A stretch of 64,000 nucleotides of DNA from Marinobacter sp. ATCH36 (lineage in GTDB: Bacteria > Pseudomonadota > Gammaproteobacteria > Pseudomonadales > Oleiphilaceae), in assembly GCF_023555055.1 (NCBI RefSeq), contig NZ_JAMJPL010000002.1, positions 124,001 through 188,000 on the forward strand, in the 5' to 3' direction. The notes under the pieces are model-generated. The model saw only the letters and a program-made list of their open reading frames with translations. It searched no databases and had not been told where the DNA came from. Every line of letters begins with the position of its first letter. Positions within the stretch are counted from its first letter, which is position 1. Positions 45,501-55,058 of the stretch are shown here, piece by piece. Position numbers and translations under genes: made by a program.

Positions 45501-46348
45501 CGGGTGGCCTCCGTAGTTGACACGGGTAGAAGATAGGTTTCCTGTTCGAGGTGCTTACCCGTAGTGCGGATCAGGCCACCTACATGAGCGCAAGGCGGTG
45601 AACGGCGTATGTGAGTGGCTAACTGCTGGCGCTGCTTCATGTTGAGTTCTCGCGTGGAAGCACTTAGGCGCTCCCGAAGATCCGCTGGTGCCAGAAAATA
45701 GAGGGGAGGAAGGTCTCCCCGCTGGTGAAGCGTGTCACACATGCGGATGCCACCAGGGTCGGGATCGAACAGGCAGCCGATTTCCTGGTACTGCTGGAAA
45801 AAAGGGGTAAGCAGAATGTTCGTGATGCTGTTACCACTGCCGTAGAGGATATCAGCGTCCTGCCAGGCCGGACTTAGCCCACAGGTAGGGAGAAGTGACA
45901 GCGTGCCGTCAAGGCTCAGGAAGTTCTCAAGGTTCTCCACGATGACCAGCCGGGCGGCAGGGGTGCTCCCCAATGGCGCGCTGATCTCCCCTTGATCGTT
46001 CACCATAACAACCTGAGGGTGTGGCTGGCGAGCGCTACGGACAGTGACCATGGCGCCGCTGACGCGAGAGCCGTGGCTGTTGCCCAAGCTGGACTGGTCA
46101 ATCCGGGGAACCTCGTGACGTTCCTCCGCCATACGTTGCCACTGTGCCAGGAGGTCTTGATTCACCCCCAGGTATCTGACCAGGTCGCGACGGACATGCA
46201 ACCGAGTGGCGTTGGCAAGCAGCTGGTCGATGTCCAGCGCGAACTGGTCTGCGGCCTGATGCAGTTTGGGCTCGGGCAGGGCTTCTTCTCGAGATAGTTT
46301 ATCGAGGTAGCCCAATAGCTGGCTCCGCGAAATGCGTCGTGCCACCAT
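45497..46348 (-). CDS. Wadjet nuclease subunit, JetD/MksG-like Toprim protein
   Basis: The 283-residue product has an N-terminal helical part (about 1-130) and a Toprim-like core: RLVIVENLENFLSLDG with Glu138 as the candidate catalytic acid, then GCLFDPDPGGIRM with Asp195/Asp197 as DxD. JetD proteins use this topoisomerase VI-like Toprim to cleave plasmid DNA. It appears shorter than the JetD proteins I know of (roughly 350-400 residues), perhaps through a smaller N-terminal domain. AGGAG precedes the ATG. It is the first gene of this operon instead of the last. Confidence 0.7.
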   Translation of the reverse strand: MVARRISRSQLLGYLDKLSREEALPEPKLHQAADQFALDIDQLLANATRLHVRRDLVRYLGVNQDLLAQWQRMAEERHEVPRIDQSSLGNSHGSRVSGAMVTVRSARQPHPQVVMVNDQGEISAPLGSTPAARLVIVENLENFLSLDGTLSLLPTCGLSPAWQDADILYGSGNSITNILLTPFFQQYQEIGCLFDPDPGGIRMCDTLHQRGDLPPLYFLAPADLRERLSASTRELNMKQRQQLATHIRRSPPCAHVGGLIRTTGKHLEQETYLLPVSTTEATR

Positions 46349-46440
46349 TTTTACTCCTGCGAAGTTTGACGATATGCCAGACCTTAATTCATGGGAATAT
46401 TCTAATCAGGCACCTTAGCCAACGGGAGATACAGAGTGTA

Positions 46441-46476
46441 GCCCGACGACAACTTCAGGATTGATCCTGATCGGGC
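46441..46476. terminator. Hairpin between the OLD/UvrD block and the Wadjet operon
   Basis: The inner arms TCAGGAT/ATCCTGA sit around a 2-base loop and the outer arms GCCCGA (46441-46446) / TCGGGC (46471-46476) extend it with a bulge. It follows the UvrD-like gene stop on the minus strand and may separate the two transcription units. No T tract follows. Confidence 0.45.
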
Positions 46477-46506
46477 GCTGAACCGGCGTCGCCAGATGAC
46501 CCTCGA

Positions 46507-48384
46507 TTAATCGAAGACTTTGACGCATTCGGGTTCAAAGAATGCTCTTTCGAGCAACGCATTGCGCATCCGCACGGTGTCATCGGCAAATATCACTACG
46601 GCAAGGTCGGACAATGCTCGCGAGCAGCAAACATAGAACAAGCGTCGTGTTCGATCGATGACTGAGTCCTTTCCGGCAGCAGCGTTAGCCCGATCTGTAT
46701 CCGAAGGTTCCGTAACACCGAAATACTTGCCGTAGGAGAACGTATTTGTTCGCCCCTGATCGTCAACGACAACGATAACTTTTTCGAACTCGGCCCCTTT
46801 GATACCTTGCTGCGTGGCGAAGGGAGACAGCTTTTCAATATACTTTCGATATCCCCATAGCTCCGACGCGTCGCACTGCATAAAACGCAACGCGGCGTTG
46901 TCAATCGCCGGTTCGGCAACTGGATCAGCTGTTTCAGCGTAGACATTGACCAACCTGGTGTAACGCTCGTCAAACGCCAACAAATCGTTATCCCTAATGA
47001 AACGCGTAATATCACCGACGCGCGCGCCACTATCGGCTTTCAACATAGCCACCAGTTCGTCGACCTGTTCTTGTAGACTGTTTAGCAGGCCGGCTGTGTC
47101 TCCAACAGCCAGAGCATCCGGCTGCAAACGAGGACAGTATTTTCGAAGCAGGCGCATAAGCTCGAATTCACGCCCTTCGATCCGCGCAAGGACCAGTGGC
47201 AAGATGTAGGACAGGAAGGGACGCACTACCCATGCTGTTCCGTCAATCAAACCGGCACTCAAGTCCTCCGGTGATTTATCGTTAAGTGCACCATAAAGGC
47301 TTGGAAACCCAAGTCGGGCTGCTGCCATCCGGTGCACCAGGACCAACATCCGTAGCGCATCCTCATCCTCTACCAGCCAGCCTTGGTCACCGTCCTGGTC
47401 GGCCAGCCAGCGACGCGCCTCTTCCAGCCGTTCCTGTCTCCGGTTATCGGCAGGTAATATCAATACTCTTGCAGACCCTTCAACAGCAACTTCTTCGCCG
47501 TCTACTGTAATGTGCCGCCCCCGCGTTTGCTGAAGCCGGTCGTCTTCCGCCCTGATTCGATTAATGACGCGAAGCACGGCCTGTGGGCATCTGAAGTTCT
47601 CGGGCTTTTTAAGCGTTTCCCATCCTTCTTCTGGTGGTATTGGGCCAGCACCTTGCATGTATATTTTCTGTACCGGATCACCAAAAAAACCGAGGCAAAA
47701 GCCCAGGGGAACCGCACACGCCACCTGGCGCAAAGCATCTACAAAGGCCGGTTCAGTGTCCTGGCTTTCGTCGACGAAGATGATTGGAAAACGCTGTGTC
47801 AGAAAGGTCTGCATCAGTGGGTATCCTGCGATAAATTCTGGTCCTATCTTCAGGATATCGCTATGGCCGAGAACACCATTCGAGTAGTCACTGCCAGTTC
47901 CGTACCGGAAATTCTTTACCGAATCGATTTCGGTGAGTTGACGACGATAGCGCTCGATGTTTTCAGCGGCACGGACTTTCGTTGCTTCTCTAGTTCGTGG
48001 GTTTTCGATCTTTTCCTGTTCCTCGGAAATCTTCTCTTGCAGCCGGTTCCGCACCCAATCCCTGAGATTGTTTTGAAAGGGCTTGATCATGGCCCACAGG
48101 AAGCTATGGATCGTGGAAACATGGAACAGCTCGTCGTTACCCACGTCACCGTAAATTTCCTCAACAGCTACTTCTGTGTAGGTGATGCAGGCAATTTTCT
48201 GCCCGTTGCGGCGCAAAGACGGCCCCTGGGTACGTTCGATCTGAGCAAGAGCTTTGACCAGCGATGTTGTCTTGCCCGAACCGGCCCCTGCAACCATCAC
48301 AAAATGTCGGTTGCCGTCACTGACAAGCCTCTGGTGAAGCACCGTGTCGGTTTCTGTATTGGGTTTGCCAACGCGGCTAGTCAT
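46507..48384 (-). CDS. UvrD/Rep-like superfamily 1 helicase, Gabija GajB-type partner
   Basis: The 625-residue SF1A helicase has Walker A VAGAGSGKTT (residues 31-40), ITYTEVAVEEI (motif Ia), IIFVDESQDTEPAFV (Walker B region), GDPVQKIY (motif III), FRCPQAVLRVIN (motif IV) and RRLFYVCCSRA (motif VI). It should translocate on single-stranded DNA. Its ATG overlaps the OLD nuclease gene stop by four bases, and an OLD+UvrD pair is the layout of the Gabija anti-phage system. The helicase is longer than typical GajB (about 500 residues), and the pair could be a related class 2 OLD system. Confidence 0.75.
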   Translation of the reverse strand: MTSRVGKPNTETDTVLHQRLVSDGNRHFVMVAGAGSGKTTSLVKALAQIERTQGPSLRRNGQKIACITYTEVAVEEIYGDVGNDELFHVSTIHSFLWAMIKPFQNNLRDWVRNRLQEKISEEQEKIENPRTREATKVRAAENIERYRRQLTEIDSVKNFRYGTGSDYSNGVLGHSDILKIGPEFIAGYPLMQTFLTQRFPIIFVDESQDTEPAFVDALRQVACAVPLGFCLGFFGDPVQKIYMQGAGPIPPEEGWETLKKPENFRCPQAVLRVINRIRAEDDRLQQTRGRHITVDGEEVAVEGSARVLILPADNRRQERLEEARRWLADQDGDQGWLVEDEDALRMLVLVHRMAAARLGFPSLYGALNDKSPEDLSAGLIDGTAWVVRPFLSYILPLVLARIEGREFELMRLLRKYCPRLQPDALAVGDTAGLLNSLQEQVDELVAMLKADSGARVGDITRFIRDNDLLAFDERYTRLVNVYAETADPVAEPAIDNAALRFMQCDASELWGYRKYIEKLSPFATQQGIKGAEFEKVIVVVDDQGRTNTFSYGKYFGVTEPSDTDRANAAAGKDSVIDRTRRLFYVCCSRALSDLAVVIFADDTVRMRNALLERAFFEPECVKVFD

Positions 48385-50558
48385 GCCCCCTCACCTTCTT
48401 GCTGGCCATCGTCATCAACCGACACACCAAGCACAGCTTCAAGCCACTGTAGACCCTCAGCGATATAGCGAGGGACATTCCAGGCCTCCGGGTCTTTGGC
48501 GAGCAACGCAAGCGCAAAATCCGTCTTCTTGTAGCCCGAGTTGTGAACCTTCTCGTGAAGCCGCTTTGCGAGATGTTCAAGATTTTGCGGTTTGTGCACC
48601 CGCAGTCTCAGGTCAGCATTGGCGGCTTCCTGCGTCCAATCAAGATTATCGAAGGCGAAGGCAACCTCGAGCGTCCGACCGGCGCGCTGCAATTGCTCGT
48701 CGTTAAATGTCATATCGACCGTGGAAGGATAGGTGACACGAATCGCCCCCAGCCCAGAGATGTCAGCGGGGATAGTCTTCCCCGCCGCTTCCATGGCCAG
48801 GAGCTCATCGATCTTATTTCTTCCAGGCAGCCACTGGGCAAGCATCTGGTTCGAGGTCACGGCATCCGGCGTTTCCGGTAAACAGGTACTGCCCGCCGCA
48901 TCTTCATCCTCATCGGCGTCAACACCATCTTTATTGGCTCGCCCACTCACGCTGTCTAAATCGGTAACAACCAATGTCGTAATTCCGAGGAACTCAATGA
49001 GTGTGCGGAATTTGTGAGCATAGGCACCGCCGATTTCGAGGACGCTAAGGTAGCAGGATCGCAGCCCGGGTGCTGCTTTGGAGATCATTAGCGGCATGAC
49101 CAGTCGTTCGACATTGCCCTCGACGAGCACTGCCGCGTCCGCGAAGAAGAGATCGCAGTGAGTTAGCTTCAAGTACCGCTCCAGGAAGTCACAGCTTGGG
49201 CTGCCCGTGGTACGGTAAAACTCGGATAAGTTCAGGACCTTCGATGCCTGCTCCACTCCAGAACCTTCACGCCGGAAGTAGCGAATGGGCTGGAAGCCAC
49301 GCTCATAAAGAATATGCGGTGAGTGCGTGGACAACGCTAATTGAGTGTGAAAGCCATCAGGCGTGTCATCTTCTGCCGCCAGGATCTCCATGACCTTGCT
49401 GATGAAAACTTGCTGCAACTGAGCGTGCATATGGGCTTCGGGCTCTTCAACAAAAACCAGATGTAGGGGCGGTCGTTTTTCTTCTGTCCCAAGCCACTGG
49501 GCATTCAGATCGAGCAGTTCGACGACCATATAGATGAGATTTTTGAAACCGAGACCATTGTATTTGTCCGGGAGAGTCAGGCCCTCGTCGTTCAGGGCAT
49601 AGTGAACATGGGCACCGTCCTGACTGTTCATTACTGTCGCGGGGTTAAGTGCCGATTTGATCATCAGACGTGGGTTGGTCAATCCCGGATATCCGAGTCG
49701 CGCTAGACGACCAAGCGTATCCGAAAATACTTTCTCCAGATGCTGATTGAGCAGTGTCTCGGATTCTGCGAGAGCCCTGATCGCATTGTAATCGTCGCCA
49801 TGGCGCTCTAAATTTCTTTGATAATAGCGACTGAGGTGTCGGGAAAGCTCCTCGGACCGGCTGCCTCCCTCACTATCGGAAAGGTGGCGTTGTGCGTGCA
49901 GGAAATCGACCTTGACTAACGAATTGACAATATCCTTCCCTGTGCGTCCCTGATCCCGCAGCAGCTCCTGTGGTTCGTAGCCTTCGTTTGGTTCCAGATC
50001 ATCGTCAAACTGGGTTTCATCAAGGACGAAGTATTTGAATTCATATTCTTTCTGGATTTCCTCTTCCAGAAACTCACGCAAAGACCTTGGCGGAGCGATA
50101 TAAGGCTCTTCGCCTTCCGGCCTCTCCAAATCAGCTACCGCTTCTTGTGCCCGCTCATGCCTTTCACGAAAGCGAGCCAACGTTTCATCTTCGTTTCGGG
50201 GTTCGAACGCAATGCGGACACCGACCTTTGCCCCCTGCCAATGAAGGTTTGGGAGAAGGTCAATTACTCGGTGAAGATCCGCCTGCTCGACTCCGAACCA
50301 AAGATCAATGGACAAGATGGGGAGGGAAGCTCCCTCCTTCCCAGCCTCAACAGCGTCAACGTCACTCCAGCGGCTCGCGCTAATGTCGTGAAAGCTGAAA
50401 CGGTCCCGGGCACCACCGACAAAGAAGTGCATTGCATGTGCAACAGACGTCTTACCGCTGTTATTCGCCCCTACAAAGATCGAGATTTCACGATCCAAAT
50501 CGATATTAACATCCGCGAGGCGGCGGTAATTTCTTAGTCTGATCGTGCTCAAGTGCAT
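48381..50558 (-). CDS. OLD-family ATPase-Toprim nuclease, Gabija GajA-type
   Basis: Numbered from the ATG at 50558 (725 residues; a TTG at 50570 is an alternative), the N-terminal ABC-like ATPase has Walker A VGANNSGKTS (30-38), Walker B FVEEPEAH (to about 376) and switch LSTHSPH (409-415). The C-terminal Toprim nuclease has VLVEGNVERL with Glu480 and VVTDLDSV with Asp533/535. GajA proteins combine these parts and cut phage DNA when nucleotides are depleted. It overlaps the helicase gene by four bases and lies 64 bases after the Res-type gene, so it may share its transcript. Confidence 0.8.
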   Translation of the reverse strand: MHLSTIRLRNYRRLADVNIDLDREISIFVGANNSGKTSVAHAMHFFVGGARDRFSFHDISASRWSDVDAVEAGKEGASLPILSIDLWFGVEQADLHRVIDLLPNLHWQGAKVGVRIAFEPRNEDETLARFRERHERAQEAVADLERPEGEEPYIAPPRSLREFLEEEIQKEYEFKYFVLDETQFDDDLEPNEGYEPQELLRDQGRTGKDIVNSLVKVDFLHAQRHLSDSEGGSRSEELSRHLSRYYQRNLERHGDDYNAIRALAESETLLNQHLEKVFSDTLGRLARLGYPGLTNPRLMIKSALNPATVMNSQDGAHVHYALNDEGLTLPDKYNGLGFKNLIYMVVELLDLNAQWLGTEEKRPPLHLVFVEEPEAHMHAQLQQVFISKVMEILAAEDDTPDGFHTQLALSTHSPHILYERGFQPIRYFRREGSGVEQASKVLNLSEFYRTTGSPSCDFLERYLKLTHCDLFFADAAVLVEGNVERLVMPLMISKAAPGLRSCYLSVLEIGGAYAHKFRTLIEFLGITTLVVTDLDSVSGRANKDGVDADEDEDAAGSTCLPETPDAVTSNQMLAQWLPGRNKIDELLAMEAAGKTIPADISGLGAIRVTYPSTVDMTFNDEQLQRAGRTLEVAFAFDNLDWTQEAANADLRLRVHKPQNLEHLAKRLHEKVHNSGYKKTDFALALLAKDPEAWNVPRYIAEGLQWLEAVLGVSVDDDGQQEGEGA

Positions 50559-50622
50559 CTCTTTACCCAACTATAAAGTCCATTTAGCGAAATAATTCTC
50601 CGAACTACTCCAAACCATTTTT

Positions 50623-53600
50623 TTATTGAAGCTTGGCAAACAGCTTATTGAGATAAGACTGACCACCCTCCTCCATAAACAACACGTGTCGATTCTCCAG
50701 CTCACCTTTCTGAGTCGGGTCTCCCACATTCAGCAAATCCGAAAACTTGGTCGGTGACAGCACGAAAGCGTTCAGGGTCAAAGGCGGCTCGCCAGGCTTG
50801 GCCTGTGCGGAAAGCGTTTGCTCCAGCGATTTAACTTCTTTATAGAGCCCAAGCTTGGGATGCGATAGATCCAGGTTGCGTAGCCCTTTAGGATCAACAA
50901 AAGATAGCCACTGCTGCCCAGTCGCCTCGTCTACCAACCACAACAAGAAATCCGGATAGAAGTTGCCTGCCAGCGCAAAACCGAGCCCTTTCTTTTCACT
51001 ATCGGCATTGCGCAGCAAGTACAGGCTACGGGCCCCAATCACTTCCCTGCCCTGTGGCGACCGATAATACTTTTCCAAATCCTGAACAAACTGCCACTCG
51101 CTGGGTGCATCAAAGCCCAAGGGGCGAAGTTTCAGCGGCACTGCATCCTTGTCCTCAAGTGCCAGCAACGGGTAATACAAGTGGCGATCAAAACTGATGG
51201 CCACCATGTGTGGCGCATTCCATTGGCTTGCTTCGCCGATTTTCCCATCGGCCACCAACTGTTTCAGCACCTCCAGTTTTTTGATGTACGCCAGCCCGTC
51301 ATCGGTATTGTCGATTTCAAATTGATACAGCTTCAGCATCGACCCATGGTCTTCGTCTATATGAGCGATATCGTAGAACTGGCCTTCATAGCCTTTCTTC
51401 AACGCGTTGTAGAAACGGTCGGTGTAATCAATCAGCAGGCGAATTAAAATGTCTTCCTGCTTATCAACATCGCCGAAGCTTCGCACCGCCAGTTCTGCCG
51501 CTGGAATGAACAGGGTGTACCACTCAGCTGAGCCTGAACAGAAATTAATGAGCTTTTGGCGATCCAGTCGCAGGTTGCTCCAGCTGCGCTGAATTTTGTA
51601 ATCCTGTAATGCCAAGTAAATACGGTCCCAATTAAACAGAGTAAACAGATCAGCACTGAGCTTGCCTTTGTGGCGTGCCTCTGTGGTTACCGGGTTACCC
51701 GAGCTGCGCTCTGTACTGAGAGCTTCCACGCGGGGATACAAATCCAGGACCACATGAGGACTTTTGATTTTATTCTCAAACTCCGCCGGGACCTCGTAGA
51801 GCCAGGGGTAATGCGTGCGCTTGAAGCCAAGTTTCTGGTTATCTTTATAACCATCTTTCAGCGCCAGGGTCTTCAGCTTGCCTGCCGGCAAATTCGCCCG
51901 TGTGGGGAAGTCCAGCTCCAGGATCTCGTCACTGGGCGTAATCCCTTCCTCGCGCAAGTAATCTTTGAAGGCTGCCATATAGCTGGCACGGACACCGAAC
52001 ACGTTGAGTGTTTCCAGCTTCTCCAGGTGCACGCCCTTGGGACGCTCTTGCGGAGTGGTGCGTTTGAGCGAAAAGTTCTTACCTTTGAGTCGCACACCGC
52101 GACCAAATAACTGGATGATCTGCGAGCCTTCACCCTGCCCCATGTTCAACAATCCCATGGTAGACACTCGCCAACTGCTCCAGCCTTCAGTGAATTTTCG
52201 CGAACCAACCAACACATTGAGCTGACTATTTTTATTGTTCAATGTGCCAAATAAGGCGCCGCCAAAGTCATCGCGTTCGGTATCGAACGCAGCCACATCC
52301 TCAGCCAAACCAAAGAATTTGCTGTCTTCCCCAATGTTGATCAAGCCAAATGGCTCTTCATCACCGACGCGCAATGCCAACTCGCCTTTACTGCTCTTAA
52401 TATTAACAAGCTTCAGTCGCTGTCGTGATCGGGCATTAAACACCCGTTGAAGGATATCGGAGTAGAGAGCATCAACGTTGTCCGAAAAGCCCATCAGGGG
52501 CGTAAAGCGACCCTTGAAAATATTATTTCCTTTGGCGTCCAGAATCTGCGCTTTATCAGCAACCAAATCCGCCAGCCAGACCTTAATCTGCGCGTCATTG
52601 TTCAGGAAGTCAGCCAGGAACCTCATCACCGTCAAAATGTCCGACTCCTCACCAGACACCGTGTTGCCGACAAACACCCAAAGTGGCTTTTCGATGTTGA
52701 ACTCGTTCAATTTATCGCGGTGGGTGTTCCAAAGCCAAAGTTGTTGATAGAAGGCCAGCAGGCAGGCAGTGAAGTATTTGGCCGCATTATCTTCCTGCTC
52801 GTAGGCCTCGCCGTTCATATTGAGAATCAGCGACTCTTTGCCGTAGCCATCTTCATAAAAGAATTTGTAGGAATAATCGAACAGAATGCATTTGGCGTAG
52901 CTCTCTCTGGTGGCCGTCACCCTGGCTAGACGCTTCTCTTCTTGGCTCAGTGCCAGTTGCGCGACCTGGCCATCGTCCAGCTTTCTAAGATTAGTCGTGC
53001 CAAATAGCATCTTTGCACGCTTTTTCTGAATCTCCAGCTCAGCCATTTCGACTGTATAGCCTTTGGCAACGGCCTGCCCGAAGGTTGCTGAATACTCGAA
53101 CGCAAAGCCTCCTTGAACCAGGGCATTGCGGCGCCGCATCCATGCCGTGGCATCTTTACCGGTACCACGATGGCCCTCATCCACCAAAACTAAATTATTG
53201 CCCTCGAAGGCTTCAACCGCGACGGTCTTGTCGCCCATTTCGTCGCCCAGCTTGTTAATGTCGATGACCTCGACCATGCCGGGGTACTTCAGCGTTTGAT
53301 TTTTATTAAAGTGCTGCGCCGGAAATCCAGACAACTTGAGCTCTTCCAAATGCTGCCGTGACAGCCCCTCGTTAGGTGTCAACAGGATGATCTTGTCCGG
53401 GTGGCTATCTACGTGACCTGCTTGAAAGTAATTCAGGTACTGTTTGATGTTGACGTGTAACAGCAGGGTTTTGCCACTGCCCGTAGCGTTCCAAAACGCC
53501 ACCTTATTTAGGTCATCCGCCGTAAAATCGCGGAAAGGTTCAGACCCCTTTTCCTCCCTGTAGCGAGCCAATTGCTCGTTTACACCATCGAGCAAAGCCT

Positions 53601-53964
53601 GTCGTTTGTTGAAGTACCAGTCCAGGTAGATTTCGCTGAACAGCAGCGATAAATACTGAAAGTACTTCATCTGCAGTTCATGGCCTTCCAGCTTGTTTCG
53701 CCCGGCAGTGATTGCTTGCCAGTAACCGACGATGTTCAGGTCATATCGGCGAAGATCCGCTTCGGCAATCAGATTGGGATTGAACAGGCCACGCATCAGT
53801 TCCTGGAAGAACTTGCTTTGCCCATCATCATCAATACCTTCATGCCAGCCTTCACCCAGGCGTAATTTCAAGCCAGCGAGCTTTTCGGTGTTGAAGAAGG
53901 TCAGCATCCAACGGTTAAGGACCAGTTCTTGGTGGAAGCTGCGTTTCTGTTTACTTTTGCTCAC
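50623..53964 (-). CDS. Res-type DEAD/DEAH helicase with C-terminal PD-(D/E)XK nuclease
   Basis: The 1113-residue SF2 helicase resembles type III restriction Res subunits. Motif I is ATGSGKT (160-166), motif II VLVDEGH (DEGH at 262-265) and motif III region FEYSATFGQ; C-terminal motif VI is QLFGRGVRLKG. Near the end, YPDFLLWLV followed by LSFVDPKGLR gives a PD...DxK nuclease core. Its ATG overlaps the RhuM gene stop by four bases. It presumably acts with the upstream Mod-type methyltransferase as translocase and nuclease. It is larger than classical Res (about 970), with an N-terminal extension. Confidence 0.8.
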   Translation of the reverse strand: MSKSKQKRSFHQELVLNRWMLTFFNTEKLAGLKLRLGEGWHEGIDDDGQSKFFQELMRGLFNPNLIAEADLRRYDLNIVGYWQAITAGRNKLEGHELQMKYFQYLSLLFSEIYLDWYFNKRQALLDGVNEQLARYREEKGSEPFRDFTADDLNKVAFWNATGSGKTLLLHVNIKQYLNYFQAGHVDSHPDKIILLTPNEGLSRQHLEELKLSGFPAQHFNKNQTLKYPGMVEVIDINKLGDEMGDKTVAVEAFEGNNLVLVDEGHRGTGKDATAWMRRRNALVQGGFAFEYSATFGQAVAKGYTVEMAELEIQKKRAKMLFGTTNLRKLDDGQVAQLALSQEEKRLARVTATRESYAKCILFDYSYKFFYEDGYGKESLILNMNGEAYEQEDNAAKYFTACLLAFYQQLWLWNTHRDKLNEFNIEKPLWVFVGNTVSGEESDILTVMRFLADFLNNDAQIKVWLADLVADKAQILDAKGNNIFKGRFTPLMGFSDNVDALYSDILQRVFNARSRQRLKLVNIKSSKGELALRVGDEEPFGLINIGEDSKFFGLAEDVAAFDTERDDFGGALFGTLNNKNSQLNVLVGSRKFTEGWSSWRVSTMGLLNMGQGEGSQIIQLFGRGVRLKGKNFSLKRTTPQERPKGVHLEKLETLNVFGVRASYMAAFKDYLREEGITPSDEILELDFPTRANLPAGKLKTLALKDGYKDNQKLGFKRTHYPWLYEVPAEFENKIKSPHVVLDLYPRVEALSTERSSGNPVTTEARHKGKLSADLFTLFNWDRIYLALQDYKIQRSWSNLRLDRQKLINFCSGSAEWYTLFIPAAELAVRSFGDVDKQEDILIRLLIDYTDRFYNALKKGYEGQFYDIAHIDEDHGSMLKLYQFEIDNTDDGLAYIKKLEVLKQLVADGKIGEASQWNAPHMVAISFDRHLYYPLLALEDKDAVPLKLRPLGFDAPSEWQFVQDLEKYYRSPQGREVIGARSLYLLRNADSEKKGLGFALAGNFYPDFLLWLVDEATGQQWLSFVDPKGLRNLDLSHPKLGLYKEVKSLEQTLSAQAKPGEPPLTLNAFVLSPTKFSDLLNVGDPTQKGELENRHVLFMEEGGQSYLNKLFAKLQ

Positions 53965-55058
53965 TCAGCATCCCCCTTGGGCTTATTCGTTTTGCTGCCC
54001 TTGGCTTTACCGGGTTTGGTTTCCAGCATTCGAGCTGCGGACTCTAACTCGCGAATATTATCGATGGCGCCAAGCGTTTCTTTTTCCTCGCGGCGGCGCA
54101 CTTCAAATTTCTCGAACTCGGCATGTGCAATGGCGTCTGCTTGCTTGCGGCTGCGCTTGCCTGCATCCGACAGCACCTGACGATCATTGAACCTCAGAAA
54201 ATCGTCCAATTTCTGTTCCCAATCGGCCATGAAAACCTGCTTACGACGCTCAGCTTGGTCCTCAGCAAAATCAAGCCACATGGTGATGATGCGATTCAGC
54301 TCGCGAATCTCGTCCTCGCTCAGGTAGTTCTTCGCTATAGTCACATCCCGCTTGCGCACCTCATCACCCGCCCAACTGGTAAGCCCAGCATTGGGCATCT
54401 GGTGATTAATGCGCTGAGCGATAATCTCCGGTGCGGTCATCCCGGCAACTGCAAAATGAAGTTTATTTTGTATGGTCTGAAAGAAACGGGTCGTTTCCCT
54501 CAGCGACGGCTGGTAATCCGCTGCCAGAGCAAAGATCTCCCGCACCCGCAAGTACATGCGCCGTTCGCTCGCACGAATATCGCGAATTCGCTCCAACAAT
54601 TCGTCAAAGCGATCGGGGACTCCAGACCCAGCCACTGGCGGGTTTTTCAGTCGCTCATCGTCCATGGCAAAGCCTTTGACGATATACTCACGCAGAACCT
54701 GGGTAGCCCACTGGCGAAACTGAGTAGCCCGCACTGAGTTCACCCGGTAGCCCACTGAAATAATGGCGTCTAAGTGGTAGAACCCCGTTAGATAACGCTT
54801 ACCATCAGAGGCAGTTATTCGGGATTTCCGAATAACTGCCTCTTCTTGCAGCTCATTGTCCTGAAAAATGTTTTTCAGGTGTTCGTTGATGGTTGGTACC
54901 GAGACACCGAACAGCTCAGCCATCTGCTTTTGCGTCAGCCATAGGCTTTCATCATGCAGCCGTGCTTCCACTCGCAGGCGACCATCCTTGCCAGGGTAGA
55001 TAACCAGCTCACCGGCCATCTCTGGATCTGTAAGGGGGGTAGATTCCTGGTCAGCCAT
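53961..55058 (-). CDS. RhuM-family protein embedded in a restriction-type operon
   Basis: The 365-residue protein has the RhuM signature: LWLTQKQMAELFGVSVPTIN (helix-turn-helix-like), EAVIRKSRITASDGKRYLTG, FYHLDAIISVGYRVNSVRAT and QFRQWATQVLREYIVKGF. The family is named for a Salmonella pathogenicity-island protein of unclear role and is often found inside restriction-modification operons. The C-terminal third is charged and coiled (KQADAIAHAEFEKFEVRRRE). Its ATG shares TAATG with the methyltransferase stop, and its stop overlaps the Res gene by four bases, so it is made together with both. A regulatory or DNA-recognition role is inference. Confidence 0.85.
   Translation of the reverse strand: MADQESTPLTDPEMAGELVIYPGKDGRLRVEARLHDESLWLTQKQMAELFGVSVPTINEHLKNIFQDNELQEEAVIRKSRITASDGKRYLTGFYHLDAIISVGYRVNSVRATQFRQWATQVLREYIVKGFAMDDERLKNPPVAGSGVPDRFDELLERIRDIRASERRMYLRVREIFALAADYQPSLRETTRFFQTIQNKLHFAVAGMTAPEIIAQRINHQMPNAGLTSWAGDEVRKRDVTIAKNYLSEDEIRELNRIITMWLDFAEDQAERRKQVFMADWEQKLDDFLRFNDRQVLSDAGKRSRKQADAIAHAEFEKFEVRRREEKETLGAIDNIRELESAARMLETKPGKAKGSKTNKPKGDAE

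Noticed and set aside
47512..48468. 318-codon plus-strand frame opposite the UvrD-like helicase
   Set aside because: Helicase motifs I to VI on the minus strand account for the region.
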